From: Plectrocnemia conspersa
Taxonomy: Eukaryota > Arthropoda > Insecta > Trichoptera > Polycentropodidae
Direction: 5' to 3'
Length of the DNA: 64,000 bases
Assembly: GCA_009617715.1 (NCBI GenBank)
Contig: VTFK01000192.1
Coordinates: 434,001 to 498,000, forward strand
The notes below the pieces were generated by a model. The model saw nothing but the letters and a program-made list of their open reading frames with translations, did not search any database and was not told where the DNA came from. The position numbers and the translations under genes were made by a program. Of the stretch, positions 47,665 to 61,370 are shown piece after piece; positions within the stretch are counted from its first letter, which is position 1; the number at the start of each line of letters is the position of its first letter.

Positions 47665-50500
47665 TAGGAGTATTTTATAAAAAATATTTTAATGATTTTT
47701 AAAGTAATTAGTGAAAAATCAAAATAATTATTTTTAATTAATAAATGTTTTTTAATTAAATAATATTTTAGAGGAAATTAATTAATATTTTTAATTATTA
47801 GCTTAAATAAATTAATATCGACAAACGCAGAGAAAAAAATACGAATATATTCGAATATTCGATTACTTCATTCATTTTCTAGTCAATATTTTAATAGTTA
47901 AAAATTAAAAAAATAATTGCTGTTGCTTTAACTAAGATCTAGTTAATTCAACTACATCACACAGATCCTAGCAGAAATGACAGTATTTCCAACTGAATTG
48001 TAAAACCACTTAAATATTTACTAGCGTTGTTCCTTTACTCACTTGTCGAAAAGTGTAATTATTTTGCCAAGTGTCTGTAACGACGAAATATTCTGCAATA
48101 TTAGCATCTCTAAATACTTCAACAATGGCCGTTCAGTGCTTTTACGAATGATATTTTAGCAAGGTATGAAAATTGCAGTGTTGTCAAATCTCCACCTGTT
48201 AAACTCCAATGGTTATGCAACGATTTTTATATGAAAGATGCTGGAAAAAACGAATTTAATTCTGCTTCTGAATCGTTACATGGCGCATTAGAAAAACCTG
48301 CAAGTCATGATGGTCAGATTTGTGATAAAAAATAAAAATAAAATTATTTTTAAACAAGAAGTAGAACTTAATTTATTTAATTTAAATAAACTTCCAATTC
48401 TTTATAAACATGAACGTAATAATTGTTTTAGTGATTGAATTGAAATATTTCAATATATATGTTTTTATGAAACGCTTAAGTTTGTTTTAATTAAAATTAT
48501 ATTTTCATTACCTTATTGGTTCTATATTTATCCTCGTTAATCAAGACACGTGTATCTTAAATGGCATTCCATTTATAATACTATTGATAATTATGTAATA
48601 CATATTTGTATTATGCTTGGCTTTATTATATTATATTTACACTTCTATGTAACATTTCTATATATAAATATAATATTAATTTTTTTTCGGTCTTTGGATT
48701 ATATCAGATACATATTATAGTCATATTATTTCAACTACTGGCATTCAAGATGATAAACCCAAAGGAAACATGTTTAATGTTTAATGAAATGTCTACCCTT
48801 AACCGAAAGGATACATAGTTTGTATAATATTAATGGTGGTCTTTTGCATTACTTGATATAATCCATGGTTGAATTAGTAAATCATCTGTGAAAGCAAATA
48901 CATAGTATGTATTTGCGTATACGAATAAATATGCATGTATGTACATATATGTTTTAAGATTATCAATTCATACATTTTCTATGATTTTTTTATGAAATTA
49001 AACCAGTGAATTAAATTTAAAATCATAGATTTTTATAATGGATCCCTTTTTTAAAAATAGATTTATTTAATTTTATACTATGTGTTAACATAAACCCATG
49101 ATTATGCCTTACAGTATTATTTGTGTGCAAATTATCTTTCGATTACGTAGTATTTTTCGTTAATAATCAATACTGTATAGTATGTTTCATAAACACATTT
49201 GCCAATGCCAAGGTTGTGTATAATCTACCATAATAACTGTATATAGGAAATTGCGGTGAACTACAAACGAGCTTGAAAATAAACATGCAAACTGGTGAAA
49301 ATTGAATTTGGTGTTTTGGTATGTGGAAGTTTGTTTTTGAGCTTTTTTACTATATAACAAGTATGAAAATTGGTATAGTAATTTGATTATTATCCAATTT
49401 TCAGTATGTGATAATTTTAATAAACACGCTCAAGTATATTATTTCTATTTCTGAATATTACAATATTTTTTATTATTTTAATGAGTAATACATATTTTAA
49501 ATGTGGAAGCTCCTAATATTGTCTCAATTAATTTTCACGATATGAAATATGTGTGTTTATATTATAAAAATACATATACCAATACACCGATAACGATCGG
49601 CAATAATTATATTTGTTTAACTATAGCCCGCTAAATGTGCTAATTAAAACGTCTTACTTATTTCTGTAAGACAGGTTCTTAAAATTGTGTACAAAGTAAT
49701 ATTACTTTAATATTCATATATCCAGTTTTTACCAGTATTTTCGGACCGTATGCTGTCATCCTTGTGAGCCGTAGGAAAATGTTTTTTTTTTTTATTATAT
49801 TTCAATAACTTAGCGCCACTTTCGTACCAAGATAAATTCGCACATGCGTCATACACGTGTATTGCCAAAAATGATTGTATAATGAAACTATTTGCTACGG
49901 AAAAATCCCAACTTAGCACAAAATTGAATAATAGTATGTAGTAAAAAACGGTTAAAAGTGAATTCAGAGGTCGGTCATAAATTAGCGAAATTCAAGGCTG
50001 AGCTATAAAATGGACATACTAATAAATATTACATAAATTATGCTTAAATTACAATAATGGTATGTAAAGCATAAACAGACACGTGTAAATATTTATAAAA
50101 TGTGCATTAACCTAGTTGTTAATATAATTAATGTTCGATTTATAGCAGTTAAACCGGAGTTATGGTACTTGTACATTTTGATATTTTTGCTTAATTTTAA
50201 TATAATATTTAATCTGACCTTTACTTATCAATTGTTAAGTATTTATTTATTTATTATGGTAAATTTTGCTTTAATTATAAGTGCCTTAGCAGCAGTTAAT
50301 TATCTACATGCCTTTTAAAACCATATCTTATATTAAATATTTATATATTTTTATTAATAAATTTATATCTTATTTTTTTAATTTTATGTTAGTTATATAT
50401 TTAGAGATTTGTTTAAAGAAACAGTAGATCTTTGATAAAACAATTATAAAAAATATTTATTACATTTTTTTTAAAAACTTATACCATTAAAAATATATAC
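47665..50500. other. AT-rich stretch with one coding-like segment
   Basis: Nothing is recognised apart from the segment at 48114-48335. The frames at 48606-48818, 49707-49919 and 50100-50318 are AT-rich and without motif; the last is hydrophobic but has no gene context. Confidence 0.45.
48114..48335 (+). pseudogene. Unidentified coding-like segment, 73 codons stop to stop
   Basis: Between stops at 48111 and 48333 the frame reads with balanced composition, including WPFSAFTNDILARYENC, SPPVKLQWLCNDFYMKD and ESLHGALEKPASHDGQICD. This is unlike the lysine/isoleucine/tyrosine-rich chance frames nearby. There is no ATG before 48231. A possible acceptor (ATATTTTAG ending at 48159) and A-rich AATAAA-type sequence just after the stop would fit a 3'-terminal exon, or it may be a transposon-protein relic. 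I recognise no domain. Confidence 0.25.
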
Positions 50501-50504
50501 ACAC

Positions 50505-51090
50505 TTTTCGGTAATTTTGATAATTTACATGAAGCCTTTGCTTCTCCATCATTTTTTTTATCAAATTTATATTAGGTTTGAACAATAACATTTGATCTCT
50601 CGGCAAACAATGGTTTGCCTAGCAAAAGATCTGTAATAGGTTGAGCACACAGAATTGCACAATAGCCACGCTGATTTTCAAAACAAAAGTTGCTTTAAAT
50701 CTTTTAAAAAAATAGTCTTGTACCGAATAAGCAATGTTTGAGCTATCTTTTGTTAGTAATAAACGTTCGTCTGAACTTCCATTAAATGGTATGATTTGGA
50801 TCATACCATTTAGTGGAAGTTCAGTTAATCAATTTTATTTAGGTTATTTCAACAATAAATTAAGAGATTTTTGAAAATTAACAATGGGCCATTTTCAGAA
50901 CAATAATAATTTAATATGTATTAAATTATTTTGGTAAAAATATCTACCCACTTTTCGATGAGTTTGATAATTTACATCAAGCATCATTTTAACTTTTTTT
51001 ATTTATTTTATATTATATTTAAAACTCTTTCGGCAAACAACAATAGTTTGTCTAACAAAATATCTGTGATTATCAAAATTTTCCCGAATA
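50505..51090. repeat. Two diverged direct repeats, offset about 446 bp
   Basis: A block with CACTTTTCG, TTTGATAATTTACAT and AAGC starts at about 50503 and again at about 50949. It is followed in both by TCGGCAAACAA (about 50600 and 51029) and then GTTTG-CTA-CAAAA-ATCTGT. The copies are old (many substitutions and indels). The hairpin at 50771-50824 lies between them. Confidence 0.7.
50771..50824. other. 25-bp hairpin with 4-nt loop
   Basis: 50771-50795 (CTGAACTTCCATTAAATGG then TATGAT) pairs with 50800-50824 around TTGG. Twenty-four of 25 positions match; the exception is a T/G pair that RNA can form as a wobble. The loop is too short and the stem too compact for a typical insect pre-miRNA, so a foldback or MITE centre is likelier. 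Confidence 0.8.
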
Positions 51091-52925
51091 CCCATTATAT
51101 ATAATAAATGTAACACTAGGTCCCGTCAGGAAAAATAAATAATAAAAGACCTCAGACCGATATTAAATAGAAAGAGCGTGCTTACAACAAAAAATAAAAT
51201 CTTAATATATCATACAAATAATTAATCAGAACTATTTAGCACATGCTTGCTGAGTGTGGAGTAACATTAAAAATACTTTTTTTTCTAAATGGTTTATTTT
51301 ACACAAACAGCTATAAAAATTATATATAATACACATTTTTAAAAACGCCTACAAATATCAACAATCATTGCCATTTTCATATTAGAAAATGCTTTTAAAA
51401 TATTTTTCGTAACCACATTAACCCACTAATCTCGTGTATCGGAGAAAACGATGTAAACAAGAATAAATTAAAATTTAGGTTTATTATTACTGCACATATT
51501 GCTTTAGAGGCTGAAAACCAAATTTTAATGGTTCTAGATTTCTAGAAAATATATTTAAATTAGCTAATCCATTGTATTTTTTCTTTCACTTAAAATGTTG
51601 TAGTTTTCCCTTTAAATTGTAACTACCAACGTCTTATTTTTATTAAATTGTAGCTAAAATCAAAATTATATTATGCACGAAATGGCAATAAACCGGTAAC
51701 ATGTATTGAATATAATAATCATGTATTGAAATAAACGTTTTGTGAAAAAAGTCACTCACTAATCGAATCATCGACGACTACAACGAAGACTCTCAAACCG
51801 ACAACCAATCGACACTCAAAAATCGCCAATACGACTTGACACCTATATAATTTAGTTCACATTCTAAAATGCCTATCGTAAACCGTCTAAAGGATTAAAA
51901 AAAAAAAAAAATGCTACATTTTTTTTAATATATTAATTAGCTAATTAATTTATTAAAAAAATGTTTAATTATTTATATTCAATTTTAAAATATTGAAATT
52001 ATCAATTAAACAAAATTAATCAAAAAACTATACACTACCTTTATCAAATGTTTGCTTCCATTTATAAAAAAAATTTTTAGTCACCAAAATCAACATATAA
52101 CGACATCTTCAAAACCTAACACAATACCTCCCTGACTCTTTGCATTTGCACGATTTTTTTTAAATATGAATTTATATTTCATACTCTTGCAAAGGTTTAA
52201 TTATTTAACGAGGTTTCGCTGTGTACACAATGTGCCCACGTGTACAAAAATTTTCCTGGCACACAAGTGAAAAAGTCAACATTCACGCACATTGTTATGC
52301 GTGAAAACTCGTTTCCCCCGAAAAGGATGTCTATTGCCCGTGTGTTTATCCGTCTAGCAAATATTTGCTGGCTGCTGGCACTAGCTAATACACTTTCTTC
52401 TCTTAACCAAACATCGTTAATAAATTATCGGATCAGCAAACAGATAAACTCTTCGGCCCCGTAGACCGCTTCATTACGTTGTCGTCGGACCGAACGAACT
52501 GTTGTTACATCCCTAAAAACGGCCACATTCACCCCAAACTAATCCCGATAATGTCTATATGGGTATTATACAGGATGGCAAAAAAAGTTTTTTCAAAGCA
52601 CTGTTACGCAGTGTTGAGATTCCAATTCCGAATCAAACCTTTTTCAACTTGATGTTTTTTCGCAACATACAGCAGGGTTGGAAAGTTTATATAATAAATC
52701 ATGTTTTTCAATTTCAATATAAGTTTATTTAAAAGTCATTTTTTCAATTGAGCTGTAAATAAACACACATCGACACGTCCATACTATTTGTCTAAGACCA
52801 AGTCTTATAAGAAAATTTTCTACTAGTTATATTTGCAAACCAGTCAATCAAAAAAATCATTGCGAATTTTATTTATTTATTTATAATATTTATTGTTGTA
52901 TGTTGCAAGACTAATATCCCTTTTA
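51091..52925. other. AT-rich stretch, no gene recognised
   Basis: 51750-51850 has a run rich in CGA/CAA-type words without clear periodicity. 52200-52570 is less AT-rich and contains a 74-codon frame (52240-52464) with no motif. Confidence 0.45.
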
Positions 52926-53479
<554 letters not shown>

Positions 53480-55687
53480 ATGTAAAGATAAATACGCTTT
53501 ATTAAGTCATTATCTATTTCAAGATAAATTATATAATTGCGATGTAAAAGTACGTAAGGACGATATATATCATAGCATTAATCTTAAATGCGATTTGTTT
53601 ATACTTGTGTTTTGCTTAATGTGATTTATGATGCAATTTTATATCTACCGATAGAGCATTTATCATTTATGCAATGATGCAACTATTACGTCAGTTACCA
53701 TGTTAAAAATAAAACAAATAAAAAATGACATATAAGGTGCAGTTGTATGAGTAATATAAAATATATTATATTTTATGATTGGAAGATACATATTGTGGAA
53801 TCTCCTCAAACTATTAAGGAAGCAACTTTAATTAAGTTCAAGAGATAAATATTGTATTAGAGATCTAAAAACATAAGCAGAGGGTTTATATAAATATCTC
53901 TAAGTAAGCATTAGCTTCTTTCTTATTAATAACAATGGCTGGCTTACGGTCATATTTTACGTCAAGGTACCTTGGCACATAAAGAGTTAAGAATTTCGTT
54001 TAGAAATATCGGCTTAGGCCAGTTATTATTTTATTAAAAATATTTTTTCAGGTCATTCTATACATTCTTACATAAATATTACTCACAATAAAGATTTTAT
54101 ATTTCATACATAATCCCATAAAAGCCCTTTGTAGATTCTCGAACATTTTGTGTGTGGTTAACTTAATTATATATTAATAGTATACATTGCCAAATTAAAT
54201 GCGCTAAAAATACTGGAACGATTTAATTTATTAATATGATAAGTGAGAATTTCTGATAGAGAAATATGTCTTTAATTATTTTATTGTTAAATACAAAATT
54301 TAATTTATGTAATCATTAATAGACAATTAAATAAGTTGAATACAGTTTGATTTATTATATACAGTTACTTACTATGACTATTTTTATTATTTCTTAAATT
54401 TTCATTTCAACTTAATTCTGAAAATTGGGCTACTCTTTACTGTGCCATTTTAATTGCTTGTATTGTATGATCATGCGAAAAAAAGAGGGCCCTATATTTA
54501 ATTATTTGCTTATATTGTAGTAAGATAAAAATAATGTTATAAATTTATTGTAAAATCAAAGTAATATATTTATATGAAAAATTAAAAAAAAAATTGTATT
54601 TATAATAAAAAATTTCCAGAAAAAATGAAAACAAATCACATGCCAAATAATTCTCAATGACATCATCGCAAATTAATATTATAGTCATAACTCTTATCTT
54701 TGTTGGCAACACGATCGTTAATACAACTATTACGTAAAACAATCGGCTTATCTAAAAATAATTATTAAACTGGTTCCATCCGTTACCAGAAAAAAATATT
54801 TAATTAAATTTCAACCTTCAATGAAAAATGATAAGGAATACAATATTCGTTTTAATCAATCTGATGAATGATGCGAAATGAGCGCACTTTGTATCTTGTG
54901 GCACGATGATAAAAGTAGTAATTAGACACACAAATTTGTACAAAAAATATGTGTAAATTAAGATATGAATTATACATGTTTATAAAATATTAATTTCGTT
55001 TATAAACACGTACACATTGTTTAAAATACAAAAATATATATTGAGTTTTGTTTAAATGCATATGGAAAGGAAGAAACACATATTTTTATATCAGTTATTA
55101 TTGTATTTGCTTATAGTAATATGTATTTATTTAATTTATTAGGTATAGTCAGATAGTAACGATATAAAGAGACGTTTTCGGGAACTCGAAGCGAATCGTA
55201 TCTCAACGCTCTCAGAAGAAATGCGCTGGAATACAAGAATGAATAATAATCAAATATCTTTATAAAGGTCTTTTTTGAACTCTTCATTTAATAGATGGGA
55301 TATTTTGCTACTTGGGGATTTCAATTATTATATCTTCATATAATAATACTGCGAACTAAAGTGTCATAGAAGACACGAATAACTGAAAGGATCGTCAAAG
55401 TTTATTTAGGCGAATTGTTCGTGTCTAGATCGTAAGAATAAATTTATGGCGAACGGAATCGAGAAAATAATACATTACAGCATTTTTAGACACTAAAGAG
55501 CATATGGTTGAAGGAATCTAATCTTTATAGAGAATCTAAATCACTATGTAGATGAAGACGGTCCCCGGGTGCTCCCACCCGCTTCCTCAGGTCGTGTGTA
55601 AGCCGAATTCGGCTCATTAGCGACCCAAGCAGTTGAGCACATGCTTGTCCGCAACAAATCAAATGTATTTTAATCATTTTTTTATAA

Positions 55688-55867
55688 TACCTTAAGACAC
55701 ACATAGTCAAAGACAATCTCAAAATCAGTATATACGACGTCTTCTCGAAAAGACAGAAGGTTAGTAATAATGGAACGGGCGGGATAAAACCAAATTTGCC
55801 AAAAGTTATTCAAGACGTATTTATGGATAATTATGAAGAAGTTGACTACACTACGGTTAGTCTATAG
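55688..55867 (+). pseudogene. Unidentified coding-like segment, 59 codons
   Basis: The open frame reads IVKDNLKISIYDVFSKRQ, NNGTGGIKPNLPKVIQDV and FMDNYEEVDYTTVSL to a TAG at 55865. It has no internal stop and balanced composition, but no ATG before 55821. A possible donor (ACG|GTTAGT at about 55854) near its end would fit an internal exon; equally it may be a transposon fragment. No domain is recognised. Confidence 0.22.
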
Positions 55868-56361
55868 TTATTTATGCACAGTTTGTCACCATTTTTATTA
55901 AAAGGGGTGACTTTTATATTTTTATAAAGATCAGGAAATGATGACGTCTTGAGAATCAGAACAAAAATACGTTTTAGGAGTAGAGACCGATTTCTCAACC
56001 CTTCAAAATTAAATCAGGATCCAAATCAGGCCAAGAGAATATTCCTCTCTTATATTTTTTTTCTTTGCCGGAAGCGTGTGTAGAAGAATACGTTTTTCTA
56101 AACCAGTTTGTTTTTAATCATAAACAATAGGTTGAGTCATTGCAATTACATTTTAAAATAAACACAACGTGTTAATACAATAATTGCAATCCGTCTCGCA
56201 GATATTTATATAATGACTATAAAATATAAACCCTTTGGACTATATTATATATTATACAAAACCTACGTGCGTATTTAAACGTACATACGTACACATGCAC
56301 ATTGTTGAGAGTATTTAAACGTATATATGCACAAGAACTGTATATTTCAGAACAGTGTTTT

Positions 56362-56631
56362 ATGCCACATTTACATGAGCCATTATGCGCGCCGCACGAT
56401 AATAATAATTACATATGCGAATGGAAAGAAGAAAAAATAAATATATTTACATTTATGTATGAATCTTTGTGCGTGGCAATCAGTGCGGTGTGTAAGAGAT
56501 TAGTGGATTACCATGTAAGCGATTATGATAAACGGATGCTGAGCGATGATGATTCGTCCATTGTTAAATTTAGTGGAAAACAATTATCTAATGCTTCAAT
56601 TCGAGAAATGAATTCTACCACGGACAAATGA
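56362..56631 (+). CDS. Hypothetical ORF, 89 codons
   Basis: From ATG at 56362 the frame runs MPHLHEPLCAPHDNNNYICE ... CVAISAVCKRLVDYHVSD ... SSIVKFSGKQLSNASIREMN and stops at 56629-56631. A good acceptor-like TATATTTCAG ends at 56350. The composition (Cys, His, acidic stretch SDDD) looks more protein-like than neighbouring chance frames. No domain, promoter or partner exon is seen, so it could be a small gene, a terminal exon or a chance ORF. Confidence 0.22.
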   Translation: MPHLHEPLCAPHDNNNYICEWKEEKINIFTFMYESLCVAISAVCKRLVDYHVSDYDKRMLSDDDSSIVKFSGKQLSNASIREMNSTTDK

Positions 56632-57712
56632 TTATTATTGTATTATATTATTGTTGTGGTAGAGCCATAATTGATACACGTTTTCCGATTCGAGCCGAGA
56701 GTATCATTGTTCGCGATTGTTGAGCGTAGAAAGTTGGGTGAAATGCAACCACCAATGATGCTGCCTAATTGGTGTAATCATTTTTGCAGTTGTATTGACA
56801 CGGATAAGGTTAAAATCTAAATTAAAGCATGAGAAAACTCGTAGCATAGAAATAATTTCTCTTATAAAATTCGTGTAGATAAAAATTTAATAACAATGCA
56901 TTAATTTACATTTTCTGGATAAGTCTAAAAAATCGCATTTTTTTAATTACAGTATTGATCTATGTAACTGGGACGATAGGGCGAATTGAAAAAAAGGGGT
57001 AGCTCAAATGGGACTCAATAAAGATATTTGGAACAGCTCTTTTTTATTAGGTAATTGTAAAATTAGGGGGACGATATTTATTTATTCATGGTTCGTAAGA
57101 AGCAGATTTCGCAGGATTTATTTAAGATTTTTATTTATTATCTAGAACAGTGATCTCTAAAGTGGGATAATTTAATTGTATATTATAACGATTTTTTTAT
57201 ATATAAGTGTATATTTTAATATGTTTGTATTTTGAACCATACTTATGTGGTTCCCGGGGACCGTTCTCCTTGAAGGACCAAACTCTTGAAAAAAATCATA
57301 GCAGGAATATATTTATAAAAAAAGTAAAAACTGACCTTAAATAATGAAACTAAACTAAACGTCAGTTGTTTGAGATGCACATATATACTGACGTATTTCA
57401 TATATAAGTTCCTTTAGCCTTTTTTAAAACATATTATACAATAAATAAAAAGAGCGGAACATTGCCTTCAAAAGCATCCACTTTCTAGGTATTATTTTCA
57501 CAATAAACATTATTATTCAAAGGGACAGATGTTTTTTGATGAGGCTCGGTTTGTGTTAAAATTTGATTTTTAAGCATTGAACATATTATAAAAAAATATT
57601 TCACGAATGTAAATTAGTAGCAGTAAATTTAAATAATTGATCTGAAAATTCAGATCGAATACCTTAGGAAGAAGCAAAGAAAAACCGAAAAATCAAGAAC
57701 AGCACCAACTGA

Positions 57713-58815
57713 ACTATATATAAATTTAATGTTTTTATACATTGTATTTTCGGTAATTTGCCAACTAAATTTAATGCAGCATAATAAATAAATATTACAT
57801 TCAGTTTCAATGTATTATTTGAAAGAAAATCTGCAGAAAAAACAGTCTCGAATTTATCCCAAACATATTTTTAAAAATATGTAATTTCAGTAAAATTATA
57901 TCGGAATATATTTTCACGAGTAGATATATATTTTCATAAAATAAAATATGAATTATCTGGACTAGTGCTAGTAAAATATATGATTTTAACTTTTCTGTAT
58001 GTAGTAAAATATATATTCATACTTATCATTATTTATTTATATCCGTTTTATAAATGTTACAGAAAATGTGTATTTTTTGGCAAAGTTTAATTTTCATTAT
58101 TTAAGTCCAAATACATTTTTACTAGTAGATATATATTTCTACTAACGAAAATATAATTTAGCAGAAAGGAGCAAATATGCTGCTCTAAAATGGTTGTGAA
58201 ACTCAGTTTGCAGTTGTGAAACGTCCATATGCTGTTGAAACCAAGACCTAACCTAATGAAATTTCTACAAACAAATTATGGTTTAAGAACTTTTTAGCTG
58301 AATTATATAAATTTGTTGTTTTTATAGATTGTATTATCGGTAATTTGATAACTAGATTTAATACAGCAAAATAAATCAATAATACATTCTGTTTCATGTA
58401 CTTATTACTAAAAGAAAATATAGAAAAAACAGTCTCGAATCTATATTTCTTAGAGTATGTAATTTTAGTAAAATCATATCAGAATACATTTTCACCAGTA
58501 GATATATATTTTTATCAGTGAAAATATAAATTATCTTGCCGGTGCTAGTAAAATCATATGATTTCAACTTTTCTATATATAGTATTATATATATATATAA
58601 ACATACTTATCATTATTTATTTACATCTGATGTATAAATGTTTTTGATAAAATTATATTTAGTTATATATTTTTTATGGCAAGAAATTAATTTAACTGAC
58701 TCTAAAATGTCTATGAAACGCAATTTGACAATTGCGAAACGTCCATTTACTGCTCAAACCCAGACCTAACCTAATAAAATTTCTACAAATAAATTATAGC
58801 TTTAAAACTTTTATT
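57713..58815. repeat. Tandem duplication, two units of about 590 and 510 bp
   Basis: Unit 1 (about 57713-58300) and unit 2 (about 58303-58815) share many blocks in order: CGGTAATTTG, CAGTCTCGAAT (57843 and 58430, offset 587), AGTAGATATATATTT, GGTGCTAGTAAAAT, CATACTTATCATTATTTATTT, GCGAAACGTCCAT-like and AGACCTAACCTAAT (58254 and 58762, offset 508). Unit 2 lacks about 80 bp; the missing stretch in unit 1 itself repeats the AGTAGATATATATTT block. No coding content. Confidence 0.85.
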
Positions 58816-61300
58816 AGGTCAAGTCCAAAATACAAACTAATCCTATTTCTCAGTGGAAAATAAACGAAAGAATAAGTACAGACAGACATCGCATTTCACA
58901 TATTGCTCAATAGTTTGTCTGCATTTCGATATTACATGTTTTAAAAATATGATACTACTATGGATTTCTAATATAAAAGGCTGATTTAAATATTTTCTAA
59001 ACCAAATTTTGGTCAATAGAAGAGCTCAAAAACAATTACCACTTCTGAGAAGGCAAAAATTCACGTCAAAAGCAATAAAATGGTATCGGCGCCGTCGCAA
59101 TGGGAACGCTCGGTAACGACCGTTCAAGAAAACACGTTTAATTCCATAAGAAAGATATCAGATGTAGTACTTCAAAGTGGATGTTGGGACCGTTACTTTA
59201 CCTGTTATATACATTATATATCTTCACTATTTATGCGAACGATACGTTTTTTTTTCTAAAAAAAAATTTTTATTAGATGCATTTTACTGTAGCGTTGTTT
59301 ATTAAAAAAATTACCATTTTAAGTTTAGTTCTAGATTTCATAATTTAATACTTTATTTATATTTCATAATATGTACAATAAATTGAGATTATTTTATACA
59401 ATAAAATTACGTAATTATTTCTGATTTTTTTTAAAAATTAAAATTAAATTCAGATAACAAATAGTCTATATTGTAGGTATCCTTGTTTCAACACCATAAT
59501 ATACACATGCGAGTTTATGTGGGTCTATTGTGAGCGAAATTGTAGTCTCACGTCCGGATCCACGGTTAGATGGCTATGTGCGGAAAACAACACAATTCCA
59601 TAATGCCAAAATAAAGCGGGAGTTCGAATCCCATTAATTAAATTAAAACAACAAAAGAGACAATAGGTGGCCGTGCCCACGGTTGCAATTAGTCTATATG
59701 TCGTTCACTAAATTACCGGGTGCCACCAACTTTGAATAACTGTACTCGGAATACGCTAAACTAGGTATGTTGTATTTTCAGCGTATTAATTATGTCGAAC
59801 AATCGACGGTTTGTGTATAAATCAGATACTTTTGCCAATTTGGAACATATACAACACGATTGAAGAAATCAAAATAAGTATTTATTTTAAATTAAAGAAA
59901 TAATATGCCAATAAAACTTTCATCGTCCCGATGTTGTTACTCCTCAGACTGAATTGTTTTTGGAATCTCCTTTTGTAAATAATTTTATATATAGCTTGTT
60001 TTAGAAATATATACACAGTCAGTAAAAACTTTCGATCTCATTAAAGACATACGTAAAAAATTGGAAAACTCAATACTTTTTTTACAATGGTATAAAAATA
60101 TCTTTACCCATCCAGTTATGATAATAACTTTAAAACCGATTATAAATTTTATTGTATAACAGGTAAATAAAGTGATTTTCCGCTGCTACCTACAACGGAT
60201 TAAATGATAAGATATGTGGGCATGCAAAATGCAGGATAAGGAGTTTAATCGATTAAAAGGAGAAATCGATGTAAAGAAAACAAAATATAGTTCTTATTGT
60301 TATATTTACATAAATATTAATACATATACATTTGTGTAGATTTATAGCTTATAACCTAACAAAACATATTTGTTTAGTACTTCTAAATATATTAAACTTC
60401 ATTTTTTACAGAACTATCTGACATGTTTCAGATAAAAGATAAGGCTTTAGAGGTTTAAAAATATATTCAAATCATAAACAATGTACTTGCTTTAACGGTA
60501 CAATGTCGGAAATGCTCTTGTACAATTTAGATAGAAATCGGCTTTAAACGCAACTTGCGTATTATATGTTCGCTTTAGGTCAGTGAAAATCATGAATAAA
60601 TAAAGATACATGTTAGCTCGATGTGTGAACATCACACTTAAAAGAAAGGTTGATCACTTTTGTAGGTGTATGTAAACAGCATAGATAATCTAAACATTTT
60701 GGTAAAATTAATGTGGTAAACTGTCATTAGCGAGGGTATAAGTGAGAAGGAAGCTCCGAAATGTGGTAGGTTCTGTGACAAGCACTCCTTGTCCCAATCA
60801 GGCTTATTAAGAGAATGACTCTCGTTTTGCTTCACATGCTTAAAAAAATAAATAATATATCAGAGAAGTATTTTTTATGGACTTGATTTTTTTTCTATTT
60901 ATTTATTCATCGTTAATCAACGCTTACAAGTGGTGAGTCACTAGACTGAAAGCAGTCCGTAAATCAGTGACAGTGTTTGTAAACTATTATAACAACTAAC
61001 GATCAATTTATGTCATTATTCACAACCTAGCTCAATTATTATCATACGCTAGCTCAAATATATAATAACAATATCTGTTAGATGAATATACTATCCAAAA
61101 TATAAAAAATCCCTTTTGGTGCTCTAAATTATTCAAAGATGTCAGTAAGAGTCTGTTGAAGTCCCCGATAAGCACTTGGTATTATAACTTGACCACGTGA
61201 CCACGATGCAGCGCTCGACATGCGTGTTGACCATAAGACGCTTACGCGCAAACTGAAATTGAACCGAGATACTAGTTCTATCTCAGTTTGCGAAACACCA
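58816..61300. other. AT-rich stretch, no gene recognised
   Basis: Apart from the tRNA-like boxes at 59571-59632, nothing is recognised. The minus-strand frame at 60638-60835 has no motif. Confidence 0.45.
59571..59632 (+). ncRNA. Possible tRNA-derived SINE head (A and B boxes)
   Basis: TGGCTATGTGCGG (59571-59583) resembles an RNA polymerase III A box, and GAGTTCGAATCCC (59620-59632) is a near-perfect B box, 36 nt apart, as in tRNA genes. I cannot fold a full cloverleaf, and no A-rich tail or second copy was found in the window. It is either a tRNA-derived SINE remnant or chance. Confidence 0.3.
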
Positions 61301-61304
61301 TATC

Positions 61305-61370
61305 ATTATCTCTCCTCTCTTCACTTAACACGCGAGAGAGCGAAAGGGGAAGTATCTCACCGCTCGCGCA
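61305..61370. mobile_element. Foldback element, half copy 3
   Basis: The sequence ATTATCTCTC, CTCTCTTCACTTAACACGCG, AGCGAAAGGGG, AAGTATCTCACCG, CTCGCGC matches the right arms of copies 1 and 2. No left arm is present, so this is a half element embedded in a GC-richer patch (61190-61600). That patch also holds two open frames (61220-61444, 61288-61476) without motif. Confidence 0.65.

Noticed and set aside
50771..50824. Reading the 25-bp hairpin as a microRNA precursor
   Set aside because: A 4-nt loop and a fully paired 25-bp stem without flanking stem do not fit Drosha/Dicer substrates.
58254..58775. CCTAACCTAA resembling insect telomere repeat (TTAGG)n
   Set aside because: Only two units at each place, and part of a larger tandem duplication.
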